Positions 1 to 11,049 of a stretch of 64,000 bases of DNA are shown piece by piece. The notes beneath the pieces are model-generated. The model saw nothing but the letters and a program-made list of their open reading frames with translations. It was not told the DNA's origin and searched no databases. The translations under genes were made by a program, and so were the position numbers. How positions within the stretch are numbered: the stretch's first letter is position 1; the number at the start of each line of letters is the position of its first letter. Origin of the DNA: Macrostomum hystrix (taxonomy: Eukaryota > Platyhelminthes > Macrostomidae); NCBI GenBank assembly GCA_950097015.1, contig CATNEN010000027.1, positions 640,001-704,000 of the forward strand, read 5' to 3'.

Positions 1-600
1 AGTTTCCATTTCAGCGATAAAAATTTCATTCAATTTCAGACTTTTAACATTGATTGTAGTTCTCCTAAGCATTTCGCGCTCAGCTGATAAACTTAACAAT
101 ATTACGCTTGGCTAGTTTTAATTGGTTTTATTGCACACGCTTTCATTAACAAATTTTTTTTATTTGCAAAATATCAATTAACAAATAAGGCGCATATATT
201 CTAGCTCTGACTAGTTTCATCTGGATTCCCCTTATCTATATAATAATTATGCACTGCAATTCATTGCCATAGTTATAATACCACTAGTAACAAAAATACA
301 ACTCCCAGACACGCAATTGACGCATTATTTGCACAATGAGACCGTGGGAACGAGTATTCGACAGTGCAGTAAGCACTTTTGTAAGTGTGCTTATTCAAAG
401 AATTGTGTTGAAACAGTCGATTACGCATGAATAGGGTCAAAAGTCTCTGATCTGAAATAGTTTTTCGTAATTCCTTATCTTTGCTTACTTAGGAACAACT
501 GCGCACTTTTCACTCTACTTGCAGTAGAAATATGCGAGACGAAGCTAAAAATTGTATAAGATATTGTATTCCAAATTAAACTTTGTATAGTATCTTAAAT
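1..600. other. intergenic, nothing recognised
   Basis: AT-rich sequence with no convincing open reading frame, RNA gene or repeat on either strand. It precedes a minisatellite that begins near position 601. Confidence 0.5.
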
Positions 601-1449
601 CTTTCAGTCTCACCTAGTCTCATCTAGTCTAATCTAGAGTCTAATAGAGCATCATCTATTCTTATCTAGAGCCTCATCTAGAGTCTCATCTAGTTATATC
701 TAAAGCATCAAATAGTCTCATCTAGTCTTATCTAGAGCCTCATCTAGACTTATCTAGAGCCTCATCTAGACTTATCTAGAGCCTCATCTAGTCTTATCTA
801 GAGCCTCATCTAGACTTATCTAGAGCCTCACCTAGTCTTATCTAGAGCCTCATCTAGACTTATCTAGAGCCTCATCTAGTCTTATCTAGAGCCTCACCTA
901 GTCTTATCTAGAGCCTCATCTAGTCTTATCTAGAGCCTCATCTAGTCTTATCTAGAGCCTCATCTAGTCTTATCTAGAGCCTCATCTAGTCTTATCTAGA
1001 GCCTCATCTAGTCTTATCTAGAGCCTCATCTAGTCTTATCTAGAGCCTCATCTAATCTCATCTAGTCTTATCTAGAGCCTCATCTAATCTCATCTAGTCT
1101 TATCTAGAGCCTCATCTAATCTCATCTAGTCTTATCTAGAGCCTCATCTAGACTCATCTAGTCTTATCTAGAGCCTCATCTAGACTCATCTAGTCTTATC
1201 TAGTCTTATCTAGAGCCTCATCTAGTCTTATCTAGAGCCTCATCTAGTCTTATCTAGAGCCTCGTCTAGACTCATCTAGTCTTATCTAGTCTTATCTAGA
1301 GCCTCATCTAGTCTTATCTAGAGCCTCATCTAGTCTTATCTAGAGCCTCATCTAGTCTTATCTAGAGCCTCGTCTAGTCTTATCTAGAGCCTCGTCTAGT
1401 CTTATCTAGAGCCTCTTCTAGTCTCACCATGTCTTTTCTACAGTACCAT
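601..1449. repeat. 22-bp minisatellite
   Basis: Tandem array of a 22-bp unit built around TCTAGTCTTATCTAGAG followed by CCTCA, in roughly 37 copies with point variants and some 11 to 12-bp half units. TCTAG occurs twice per unit, so the array is rich in the palindrome CTAG. It lies immediately 3' of the stop codon of the minus-strand DEG/ENaC gene. Confidence 0.95.
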
Positions 1450-3193
1450 CTAGTCTCCAATGTGAGAATGCACACGTGAGCGCAGGCAAGGCAGCTCTCG
1501 CCGGTTGGCACCGAACCCCGCGGCCCCGGCGCTGAAAAAGGTGGCCAATTCGAGCAACTCGCACAGCGACACAACGGAGGCGCCGATCCATAAGCCTAGA
1601 ATGCCGCCCAGGTGCGAGAGCAGGTCCACAGCGCAGTAGCTTTGCTCCTCCTCGATGCGAGCAACGTTCAGGCTCAAAGGGTACACCTGCACCCGCAGTA
1701 GGTGCCTGGACACAAAGTCCTGCACCAGGGCGCAGTGACTCTCGTTGGCGAACGCTCGCCGAACCATGACTGCGCAGTCGGCCGGACTCAGGTCGAGTTG
1801 CCGCAGAGAGTGCGCAATCGCCGGAATTGCGGCTGCAGACGCGTCAGTCTCGTGCTCGGCCAGAAACGCAGTCCAAAGCCGAGCTGAGCGACTGAAAAAC
1901 CAGGCGAGCGTCGTAGCGTCCCGTGACAGCGTTGGCGTCCTCGGAGTCAGGCAGCTCCGAGGTGAAGATCTGGAACTGGAAGGCCTCGGTCTCGCACTGG
2001 TCCTCCATTGGCTCGATGTCCTGATGACTGCTCTGGAATTGGTAGCAGCGTAGGGCGTCCCAGTTGCGCCGCAGTCGCGGAGACCTCAAGAGTAGGCGGG
2101 CCAGGCAGGGCCGGCGGTGCCTGTGGCCAGCTGGATGATGTCGACCGCAAGCGCGACGTCGGGCAGCTTGAAGCTGCTCGAAAAAATGTACACCATAAGC
2201 GATATCGAAGACGTCGACGCACAGGCGACGCCGGCGACGGCGTGAGACGCCCCGCAGCAGCAGGTGATCGGGAAGAGCTGGGCTGGTTCTCAAACAACCG
2301 CACTGGGACAGCGAATGCTTGACTGACCGCCAGTCCAGCCGGTCAGCCAGGGTGGTCCGGTAGACTCTACCACCACCCAGCTGTGTCCTGAACTGCCCGG
2401 CTGCCTGGCAAGGCCTGACGGGCGTGTCGCACAGGGCAGTCCGCAGTTCTTGAAGTCCAATCGCGGTCGCCTGGCCCGCAGCTGCCAGCACTGCGTCTTC
2501 GTCGATGCGCGGCGCCGTGCCGACCGCGTGCGCCGTGACCAGGACACCGACTGTTTCTAGTCCGTCACTGGCGCGTTGTCGGCCGACCTCGACGATGGCG
2601 CGACCATAGAGCGGATCCGAAGCTGGCGAATAGAGCACCAGGCTGAGCCCGCGACCGACTGTCGAGCCGCAGTCATTGCCGTTATAGCCGCCACCGTTGT
2701 CACCTCCTGGCAGGGTGAAGCAGTTTCCATGACGACTGTGATAAAAGCGCCGGAACTGGTCAGGTCGGCACACGACACCGTTCAGTCTGCACTGGATAAG
2801 AAGATCGCTGGCTCGAGTTCCGCGCTTGGCGATGCCGTCTAATAACTCAAATCCGCTGTCTTCTAGAGGCAGCCGGAGCAGCCAGCTGGTCAGGTTGAGA
2901 AATTCTCCGAGGCGTCGGGCACCCACCTGCGCAGTCTGGAACAGTCCAGCCTGGCCGGCCTCGCACAGAGTGACGCTGGGGAAGCGGAAGGCGTTCGGCA
3001 GTTCGCGAGACGATGACTGCAAGGGGTAGCGGTAGTAGACGGACACCTGCTTGGACAGGTGTAAGCACAGACTGGCAAAGGTGCACACCAGGAGGCAGGG
3101 CCAGACGAGGCGGTTGCTGCACCTACCCTGCTGCTGCTGCTGCTCACTTAGTTGATGCGATCCACTAAAAAGTTTTATTAAAGGCTTACTCAT
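1450..3193 (-). CDS. DEG/ENaC-type sodium channel subunit, frame-disrupted (possible pseudogene)
   Basis: Degenerin/epithelial sodium channel family: two-pass membrane subunits of trimeric cation channels. The 5' part (3193 to about 2187) encodes a short N-terminus, a first membrane segment (WPCLLVCTFASLCLHL), then YYRYP and FPSVTLC, typical of the start of the family's extracellular domain. The 3' part (about 1890 to 1450) encodes the family's C-terminal hallmark: RVQVYPLSLN, LLSHLGGILGLWIG and ASVVSLCELLEL, including the GAS selectivity-filter motif and second membrane segment. The frame changes at least three times between them: near the A6 run (plus strand) at 2181, near 2088-2100, and near the A5 run at 1895. 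Coding-like codon use follows the shifting frame, so this is one gene with single-base indels, not separate genes. The usual pre-TM1 His-Gly motif is not clear (HQ is present). It may be a pseudogene or reflect assembly indels in homopolymers. A conserved first exon upstream cannot be excluded. Confidence 0.8.
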
Positions 3194-3237
3194 GTAAGAC
3201 TCAAAAGGTAGCTAGTAGCTAAGTCATGTGAGCAATG

Positions 3238-3600
3238 ATGTGAGCGTGAGTAGCAGAGCGGTTATCGCGTTTGCCTCTCGCACCAAGGTCCCTGAGCTCG
3301 ATTCCGCGGCGAGGCCACATGATTTGGGGCTTGTCGTAGAGAAGGCTTGTCATACAATTTTCGCCCTTGAGGGCCAGCCTCCAAGGCACAGTGGAAGTTT
3401 ACACTGTCTGACAATGAGAAAGTCAGGGCAGATGTACAAACCTGCGTGAGTGTGTGCCGGTGTACGGTATCTGCGTGCGTGTCTGCTCAGGAGTCAGCGA
3501 AAGGGCAGAATTGCCTCCTCGCTGGCTGCAGGTCTAGTGTCACCGAATGATGTGCCATTGCCCGCAGCCTTCCTGCAATTATTATTATTAATAACGATCA
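3238..3600 (+). mobile_element. SINE family A, near full length
   Basis: tRNA-derived SINE. The 5' head has a polymerase III A-box-like TAGCAGAGCGG (3251-3261) and a B-box-like GAGCTCGATTCC (3294-3305). The body is shared with the copies at 5305-5690 and 57113-57465, and the 3' end is an ATT-rich tail (AATTATTATTATTAA). Family name A is mine. Confidence 0.8.
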
Positions 3601-4464
3601 TGGTAATGAATGTGTGGTAACAACAATCTGAGGTAATGAAGTGGGTGATGAGGTGGTTCCTTTCCGTGGGATAAAGGCAGTAAGTAGGTTTAGTCAACCT
3701 GTTTGCTCTCTGCAAGCTTTCATATTGGTCTTGCAGTCTCCAGAGGCCATGAATGGTGCTACTGTCCAGGTAGTCAGCTACTGTCTGCCGCTGCTGCAGT
3801 CGGTATGCCAGCAACTGGCGATGTAATCGATGAGCCTCTTGCATCAAGCTCTCTCAACTGACTCTGTTGATTGTCGAGGCTTCAACAACATGTTTCCCAG
3901 CGCGTATACTGTATATAGGATGTTTCAAATTATCCCAACGCAGTCGCTTAAATCCCTAATACGATAGTAAATTTGTTTACGACCAAACGCGGAGCCAACA
4001 AAGTTTTGCTGTGATAGCAATTCCAAAACCACATTATCGTCCGAGCATCCGAAACTGGTCCTATCGAGCTATAAATTCATGCGCGTTCCGAACAAACTCA
4101 AAAGTGCCGATGAAAGCTATGAAAGCTAACCAACAGGCCGCCCTCAGCCATGCACTGGGAGTTCACAGTACATTTTGCCTGCAAAATAAACAGTTCGCAA
4201 TTTAGAGATTTGCAGCCACTTTTGCTACAATGCCCCGTCTGCAGCTTTTAAGCCTTGCCTCCAGGTCAGTTTGCCACTTTTAATAGACATGTTGATGACT
4301 AGCAGCAGCCATGCATTTTCCAGAGTGATGACAGCTTCTTGTGAATATTTCGGCTGCTGTTTTCTGGGCCTAAAGTTTTTTATTCTTAGAGTTTTTATAA
4401 ACTTTAGAAGGGCCACTTAATAGGCTTCTGCTCCATCCGTCTTATTAAAAAATAAGAGGACCAA
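3601..4464. other. intergenic, nothing recognised
   Basis: Unique AT-rich sequence without a supported gene. Short ORFs on both strands look random in composition and show no recognisable motif. Confidence 0.4.
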
Positions 4465-4590
4465 CCACAAAGGCACAGTGAGTGCCTGACGATGCTACAC
4501 TGCCTGACGATGAGAATGTCAGTACACACTTGTGAGTGTGTGCTCAAGTGTACTCATGAGTAAGCGGAACTGTCAGAATCGTCTCCTCGG
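4465..4590 (+). mobile_element. SINE-A fragment, degraded
   Basis: Contains the SINE-A body segment CAAAGGCACAGTGAG and TGCCTGACGATGAGAA, then the GTGTG-rich section, but lacks the tRNA-like head and tail. A short internal segment around TGCCTGACGATG is duplicated. Confidence 0.55.
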
Positions 4591-5304
4591 CTACTCACTT
4601 CATCTTAATTTTCTTTACATAAAATGAACAGTTTTATGTTATTGAAACAAGCTGCCAACTGTTTAAAGCAGTTGTAGATGCAATTCAGACGCAATTCAGC
4701 AATTTATATTGTTATCGAAGTGTATCTGTATAATTTTGCTGACCGGAAATTTTTATGCAATTTTCTGCTTTAATGTGCAAACTCTCCCACTTTCATACTT
4801 AGTTGTATATATTGTCGAGATTCAGAAATGCTTTGCTAAGACATGCAAAGCGAGCTGTAACTGTAACGAAAGTCCCTTTATTCTGTGGCAGTCAATCAGT
4901 CCTGTTGATTTTTTGCAAAATCGAATAGAAATGACGCCTAATTGTCTTATCGCGCAGCGCTTCCGAAATGCTGTGTACATCAGTTCAGTCCATGGACTGT
5001 TGGGCGGGAAATATCCACTCACTATACGCTGAAGTTGAAAAGTAAAAAAGTTGAAGTTAAATTTGATGTTAAGCCAATCCTGTTAAAGTCCTTCTCTGAC
5101 CATCATGCTGCCTGCCTGCCCCCTGTACATTTGCTATTATCGATTTTCCTCTCTCTCTCTGGCTTAGCCCTTTAGATTCTCTTCCCCCTTGATTTATCGA
5201 TCGCTGTTCGCCTTCCACTTGCGTCTGACACCCTCATTTTCTGTCCCAGCCAATCATATGTTTCTTATATAAATAGGCACAGTTGACACTTAATTGTTAT
5301 AATA
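4591..5304. other. intergenic with small SINE-B fragment
   Basis: No supported gene. Positions 4975-5030 contain TCAGTCCATGGACTG and flanking bases that match, in minus orientation, the middle of SINE-B (compare 7120-7150). The rest is AT-rich unique DNA with a CT-rich patch near 5150. Confidence 0.4.
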
Positions 5305-5690
5305 ATACTTATATTTGCAGGAGGACTGCAGGCAATGGCATTTCATTTGGTGACACTAGACCCGCAGCCAGCGAGGAGGCAATTCTGCCCATTTCGCTGA
5401 CTCCTGAGCACACACGCACACAGATAACGTACACAGGCACACACTCACACATGTGTGTACATCTGCCGTGACTTTCTAGTCGTCGGGCAGTGTACACTCT
5501 CACTGTGTCTTGAAGGTTGGCCCTCAACGGCTTGAATTGCACGACAAGCCTTCAAGCCTTCTCTCCGCGGCTGCGCCCCAAATGAATGTGGCCTCGCCGC
5601 GGAATCGAGCTCAGGGGCCTTGCTGCGAGAGGCGAACGCGTTTGAACTCTCTCCCACTCACCCCTCTATGGCACTTTCCTTCAGGAAATT
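5305..5690 (-). mobile_element. SINE family A, near full length
   Basis: Same element as 3238-3600 in the opposite orientation. It has the tail-proximal CAGGAGGACTGCAGGCAATG, the middle ACACTAGACCCGCAGCCAGC and the tRNA-like head CGCCGCGGAATCGAGCTCAG, in that order on the plus strand. Confidence 0.8.
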
Positions 5691-6942
5691 TTCTCGCCGA
5701 GATTTGCAAACCGAGATTGCACACCCGTCGAGATCTCGAAAAGTGTTGCTTTTGAAAAAGTTCACTTTTTGGAAGGCTGACGGCAAACGGTAGAGAACAC
5801 CCGACAGCGAGAGTTTCATGGCCGGAAAAGTTTACTGCAAACATTCAAACGAAGCATCGGAACTCCTATTCTGCTAAATTGTATTTTGTATCATTCTACG
5901 AGTCAAATTCGGAGCCACCTGATTGAGCTGTGTTTTTTAGACTCTTACTGTTATACCTCGTACTTTTCTATTGAGAAATGAGTCTGAGCAGTGACTCCAC
6001 ATGCACTACGAGCTAAATTAGTTTAAAATAGGTGCAGAATCTGTATAGAACATATAACTGCGGAGATGTGAGGCCGGTGGATGCATATTTACACTATTTG
6101 CATAAACGTGCACACACAAACTTCACATGAGGCAAAGATCCATGGCGTCTCGTAGTACATTTTCTAATCGAAGCATCACTTCATTGCCTGGATTTGTTGC
6201 GCGTGTACGGAGCTTGACTTTCGAAATTACATTTTGCTGCTTGCTTGATGAGATAAACAGATGCGCAATACAGCATTGAACTGGCAGTGTCGCTCCACGC
6301 ATTAAAAATTAAGAAAATTATGACCGGAAAATTGGATGCCTGGAAAACAACCAGGCAAATTCAATAAAGTCTTTAGCATGCTAACAGCGGCTTGCTGAGG
6401 CTGCCTTACAGGACAATTTAGATCGACCTCATTTTACAAATAAGCTCAAAGGTCAAACAAGTTTTAAATGAGCTATTTAGAAAAATTTTCAGTCATAATC
6501 TTCCTAATTTATTTCCAGACTATTATAGAAAAATGTTCGTTTCGGTTCTCTATTTCCTGACTCATGAATTAAATAGCGGTGCTATTCATGCGTATCTGAT
6601 CTAATTAGCCTCACTTCCAGACAACTTCATGCTTCATTTTTATTTCTGCGTGCTTTTTTCTGCGCTCAGGTGACATCTGACGAAACTGGGTCGACCAGAC
6701 TGGCTCTTTGGGCTCACTTGTATAAAATTATGACCGATTTTACGCGAAAATAAATAACAGTACTCGCATAAACCCCATTGACGAATCCATTTTGGTTCAG
6801 AGGTGTATGAATAAACAATATCCTCAGTACAATATGATTAACAATAATTGCCGACATGGTTACACGATGAAATTTTGTCTATATTGGTGACTTTTGCCAC
6901 TAGACACCCCGAGCTCAGGATCCAAAAAATGGATCCCCTAAC
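5691..6942. other. intergenic, nothing recognised
   Basis: About 1.25 kb of AT-rich unique sequence. I see no coding-like stretch, RNA gene or tandem array. Confidence 0.45.
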
Positions 6943-7236
6943 CAAGAGGTTGTAGCCTAGTTGTTAGGGCGTCGGACTCACGACTTGAAGGTCGGGGGTT
7001 CGATTCCCGACTCCACTGATCAATTTGTGTCCTTTAGCAAGCCACTTAACTCTGCATTGCTTCAGTTCACCCAGCTGTTAAATGGGTACCAGCATCAGCT
7101 GGGATAATTGAAGGTGAGTGTGGCGTCCCCCCCAGTCCATGGACTGAACAGCTGTACGCAGCCTTCAGATGCGCCGTGCATTAGCTGCGGCTGTGCCCCA
7201 TTGGGGCAGGTGTAATCAATTATAATTATTATTAAT
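6943..7236 (+). mobile_element. SINE family B, full length
   Basis: tRNA-derived SINE. The head resembles a tRNA, with A box TAGCCTAGTTG (6953-6963) and a perfect B box GGTTCGATTCC (6997-7007). The body includes TGTGTCCTTTAGCAAG, ACCCAGCTGTTAAATGG and CAGTCCATGGACTGAACAGC, and the 3' tail is AATTATAATTATTATTAA. Other copies lie at 32320-32650 (minus), with partial copies at 46545-46810 and 48252-48500. Confidence 0.88.
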
Positions 7237-7415
7237 TTCTCATCGGATAGAGCGGAAAATTTTATGCCGTGTTCAGGATTTCCATCAAAAAATCGGAACA
7301 AAAATATTTTGGGAGATACAGAAAAAAGCAAAGTGTGTATTTGAAATATCCCTTGTCTTTCTACTGTGAAAAATTTAAAACTTTTAAAATTAGTCTATAT
7401 TCTACTTTAGTATTC

Positions 7416-7928
7416 TTTGAGTGGACATCGCACCGGAGGTATAAATGAAGGCCGCAATGACCATTTGCCAAATGTTTATGTAAGCATATAATCGTGATCC
7501 AATCAGGCCACCTGTGTCCAAGCTGGTCATTAGCTAGGCGGCACAGAAACGCAAATTGTTAGCAAAGGAAAGTCTAATGTTTCTGGTGTTGACAAGTAAC
7601 CAAGCTGGATAGACAGTGCGATCTGACAACCGAGAAATAGCACCAAAAGGAGGCCACTGACTGAAAGGCTTTGAATTGCTGCAATGCTAATTTTTTGCCG
7701 ATACCATAGCAGAGAATGGCATCGAGAAGCCAAATATAAGGCAAGGCAACAAAGTGAAAGCAGATGCACCCCCAAGAGTGTAAAACGAATAGGAGTCGAG
7801 AATGTCGCGCAGATCACATGGCTTAATATCATGCATGCCTGCCTGCGTGCCTCTCCCCGCCACCGCCCCCTCCCCCCCAGTCTACTGGCTTTATTCGCAT
7901 CGATAATATAAACAAGAAACGGCACCAC
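7416..7928 (-). pseudogene. possible DEG/ENaC N-terminal fragment
   Basis: The minus-strand frame 7928-7530 ends with a hydrophobic stretch (GLLLVLFLGCQIALSIQLGY), then TLDFPLLTICV. That is the membrane segment followed by FPxxTxC found at the start of DEG/ENaC extracellular domains. A stop (TAA, 7530-7532) overlaps an ATG in the next frame, which stays open for 42 codons down to 7416 (GGLIGSRLYAYINIW). No C-terminal half was found. It is head-to-head with the innexin, whose start is 112 bp away. It may be a remnant, an exon of an unresolved gene, or chance hydrophobic sequence. Confidence 0.3.
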
Positions 7929-8040
7929 AGGCGCTGGAGGAGGACCTTTTGATCAAACCAGTTTTCCTGTGTCTTTCTATTTATTTCCTTTTCAGGGCGC
8001 CCCCTAGCGCAGTTCAGCAGCTCTCTTCGGTTCAGCAGTC

Positions 8041-9947
8041 ATGGACGGCTATCTCGGCAGCTTCACTAAGCTAGCCGGCGCTGCCAAGGCAGTGCCGCAC
8101 GGCGCCGAAGATTACTATGACCGGCTCAACTATGCTCTGACGCCTGGCATCCTGCTGGCCATTGCCACCATCATCGGCATGAAGCAGTACGTGTTCCAGC
8201 CGATCCAGTGCTGGAACCTCAAGGAACTGGACGACCAAAGGATGCAGTACGCCGAGAACTACTGCTGGGTTGAGAACACTTTCTATCACGATCCAACTGT
8301 GCCCATTGCGCACATAAAAACCCCTGGCGAGGGAAAAACCATCTGTGAGTAGTGCAGTTGCAGCGGTGGTAACTGGCAAAGCCAAAGGCAAAACATTAAC
8401 ATGGGGCGCAGCCGCGGAGAGAATGCTTGGGGGGCTTGTCGTAGAATTTTAAACCAACGAGGGCCAACGTCTAAGGCACAGTGAGAGTGTGCACAGCTTG
8501 ACGATGAGAAAGTCCTTGCATATACAATCGATAACAAGAAAGTTGCAAAAAATGGATCTCCACAGTTAGAGATCTACTTACTGCTCTGAACGGAACAAAG
8601 ATAGAACGCGAGGTCCTTTAGGCTTAGAGTCAATGCGTTTAAACTACAATCGATAAGAAGGGGGTTGGCGGTGCGAGGGTAAGGAAATGGGACTATAGAG
8701 TCAGGGGCGGACCAATCAGAAGGGAAGATCAAGGGCCGAGATAGAGGACTAGACAGAAGTAGAGCGAGGCGAGAAACAGACAAGTGAAGAATTTAAATTA
8801 AAAATACGAAAGGTGCAAAGGAACTAGAGAGGAGTCAAGAAATTCGCCACAGGGCAGATGTACAGACCGTGTGTCAGCGGAATGGGCAGAAATGTCTCTC
8901 GCTTGATGCGGGTCGACTGACACCTAATTATTTGCCCACAGCATCCTGCAAGTATTATATTCTACCAGCCCTGCCAATCAAATTTCAGACTATTACCAAT
9001 GGGTGCCGTTCATCCTCATGGCCCAGGCAGTGCTATTCTACGTGCCCCACCTCCTGTGGATGATGCTCAGTACCAATGTAGGCGTCGACATGCGCCAGCT
9101 GGCTGAGCAGGCTCGCAAACTCGAGTCCGACTGCCTGGTGGGCGAGGACCGCAAGGCCAAGGTGACATTCTTGGCCACCTCGCTGCTGCGCTTCTTCCGC
9201 TACCGATCCCGCTACGGCCGCGAGAGCTCTTGCAAGCGGCTGGCCGCTTTTATGCTGGGCAAGCCGGCGTTCGCAATGTACCTGGTGTTCGCGTACGTGC
9301 TGGTGAAGGCCTGCTACATCGCTAACTGCATCGGCCAGCTGTACCTAATGCGTAGCTACCTGGGCCTCAACATGACCAGCTTCGGGCTGCAGATATTCAA
9401 CGACATTTCCAACAACCGCACCTGGCAGACAACCAACGTGTTTCCGAGGGTCACATACTGCCACTTCGGAGTGCGCAATGTCGGAGAGCCGCGCTTCTAC
9501 ATATTGCAATGCGTCCTGCCAGTCAACATGCTCAACGAGAAGTTCTACGTTTTGATCTGGTTCTGGGTGGTCATTGTGCTCAGCCTGAACATCGTCTCCC
9601 TTTCGCGTTGGCTCGTCAATCTAATGGTGAGCCCGAGCCGACGCCGCATTGTGAAGAAATACCTGAAGATCGCGGAGGCAATCAGCGCAGAAGGCAAGAA
9701 ATTCTCGCGCAACAAGGCCTGGGAGGCCGAATTCGTTGATGACCTCATCCGCAGCGACGGCACTTTCCTGCTGTCGGTGATCAACAAGAACGCCGGCGAC
9801 ATAGTCACGGCCGAGGTTGTGCGCAAGACGTTCAAGCTGTGGCACAACCAGTCTTTGGAGTGTGCTAGCCCTGCGGAGTCAGCCAAGTACATCACGGACG
9901 AGAAGTTGCCACTGGACCCCTCGGCTCCGAAAGCGGTGATAGTCTGA
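8041..9947 (+). CDS. innexin (gap-junction protein), 2 exons
   Basis: Exons 8041-8344 and 8989-9947, joined in phase 1 (split TAC codon), give 420 residues, normal for innexins. Innexins are four-pass membrane proteins that form invertebrate gap-junction channels. The splice restores the family signature YYQWV (residues 103-107) at the start of the second membrane segment. Membrane segments are near YALTPGILLAIATIIG, WVPFILMAQAVLFYVPHLLW, MYLVFAYVLVKACYIANCI and FYVLIWFWVVIVLSLNIVSL. Each extracellular loop has two cysteines (QCWNL and NYCWVEN; TYCHF and LQCVL), the innexin pattern. The C-terminal tail is cytoplasmic and lysine-rich. The intron carries a SINE-A copy. A pyrimidine-rich acceptor (TTTCCTTTTCAG) lies about 45 bp before the ATG, suggesting a spliced or trans-spliced 5' UTR. 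Paralogue identity is not assignable. Confidence 0.95.
8405..8965 (+). mobile_element. SINE-A copy in innexin intron, split by about 335-bp insert
   Basis: The SINE-A body runs 8405 to about 8514 (GGGGCTTGTCGTAGAA, GAGGGCCAACGTCTAAGGCA). It resumes near 8850 (CAGGGCAGATGTACAGACC) and continues to the tail-proximal GCATCCTGCAAGTATTATA at about 8960. The material between is not part of the SINE and contains TACAATCGATAA twice (8524 and 8650). Confidence 0.65.
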
Positions 9948-10769
9948 TGTCGAGCCTGCGACAGCTCCTGAATCCGCAACTGACTTGTTTTGAACTCGAG
10001 TCTAAGAGAAGTTTTTACTGAGCATGCCCTCCAATTTGTCACTTTTCCTGCCAATAGTGCTGGGATCTGTACTGCAGACAGGGCCGATATCAGAAATCCA
10101 ATAGAATTGTCTCTTTGATGCATGATGGAATGCTTCTGGGTGGTAATATATTTTCTTCTGTAGTCCTGGAAGCATAAAAATGAATTATCAGAGCGTAAAG
10201 ACCAGCGAATTCGCAGCATAGCTTGAGTTTAGCTCGTAGTTAAGTAGCTTTAGTACACTGTCACGGCCACTGTATAAACTGATAGAGTCGCATGCCGCTT
10301 ATTCCGAGCCATTAGTTCTGCTTGTCTTCATCCGCTAATGATTGCATGCCTGTGATCGATTGATTTTAGCATGATCCATTGGGAATCATCCAATTAGCAG
10401 GAGCAGATATCCTGTTGAGCAACACATTATATATTTTATGGAATCTCACAATTCGTTTTATAACCACAGCATGCTTGAACAGAGGAATCTAATAAAAATA
10501 TCTTCAAATCCTGATTTTCTTCTCCCAAAGTAAGGCTTTCTTGACTATTACGAGTACAACTTGTAGTTTGCCTTTGAATTGCCCCAGAATAAAAATAGAA
10601 TTTTAAAGCGATATTGCACGTTAGTGTCTGCGCGAAAGTGCATGCAAACTTTTATTTAATAATACGGATACAAAAGCGTGCCTATAGTAACAGTAGAGAG
10701 ACCACTGGGAGTATGCAAAAGAAACACAGTTTTATTTTTTCTGTATCTCCCAAAATGTTCAACCGAGTG
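9948..10769. other. innexin 3' flank
   Basis: No gene recognised. It holds two candidate poly(A) signals for the innexin, AATAAA at 10491-10496 and at 10588-10593. Confidence 0.5.
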
Positions 10770-11046
10770 TGTGTCATAGGTTTCAATTGCACGGCAAGCC
10801 CCCAAGCCTACTCCCTGCGGCTGCGCGGCAAATTAATGTGGCCTCACCGCGGAATCGAGCTCAGGGACATTGGTCCGAGAGGAGAACACGTTAGACAGCT
10901 CCGCCACTCAAATCCCCTATTTTTAATAAATTTCTACATTTTTATGGGATTGTTGATTTTAAACCACACCTCAAGCCACAACCAGTGCACCTACCCCTGT
11001 GCAGGCACAAACTCACATAGGTGAGTAAATCTGCCCTTACTTTCTC
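10770..11046 (-). mobile_element. two SINE-A fragments
   Basis: 10775-10915 matches the head half of SINE-A in minus orientation (CACCGCGGAATCGAGCTCAG). 10985-11045 matches the middle part (CACATAGGTGAGTAAATCTG). The two pieces are out of order compared with full copies, so they are separate truncated insertions or a rearranged copy. Confidence 0.6.
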
Positions 11047-11049
11047 GTT

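Noticed and set aside
601-1449. CRISPR-like regular repeats
   Set aside because: Units are contiguous with no unique spacers; the genome is animal.
6943-7015. Functional tRNA gene
   Set aside because: A and B boxes are present, but the sequence is followed by a conserved 220-bp body and tail shared with other copies, and no full cloverleaf acceptor stem closes. It is a SINE head.
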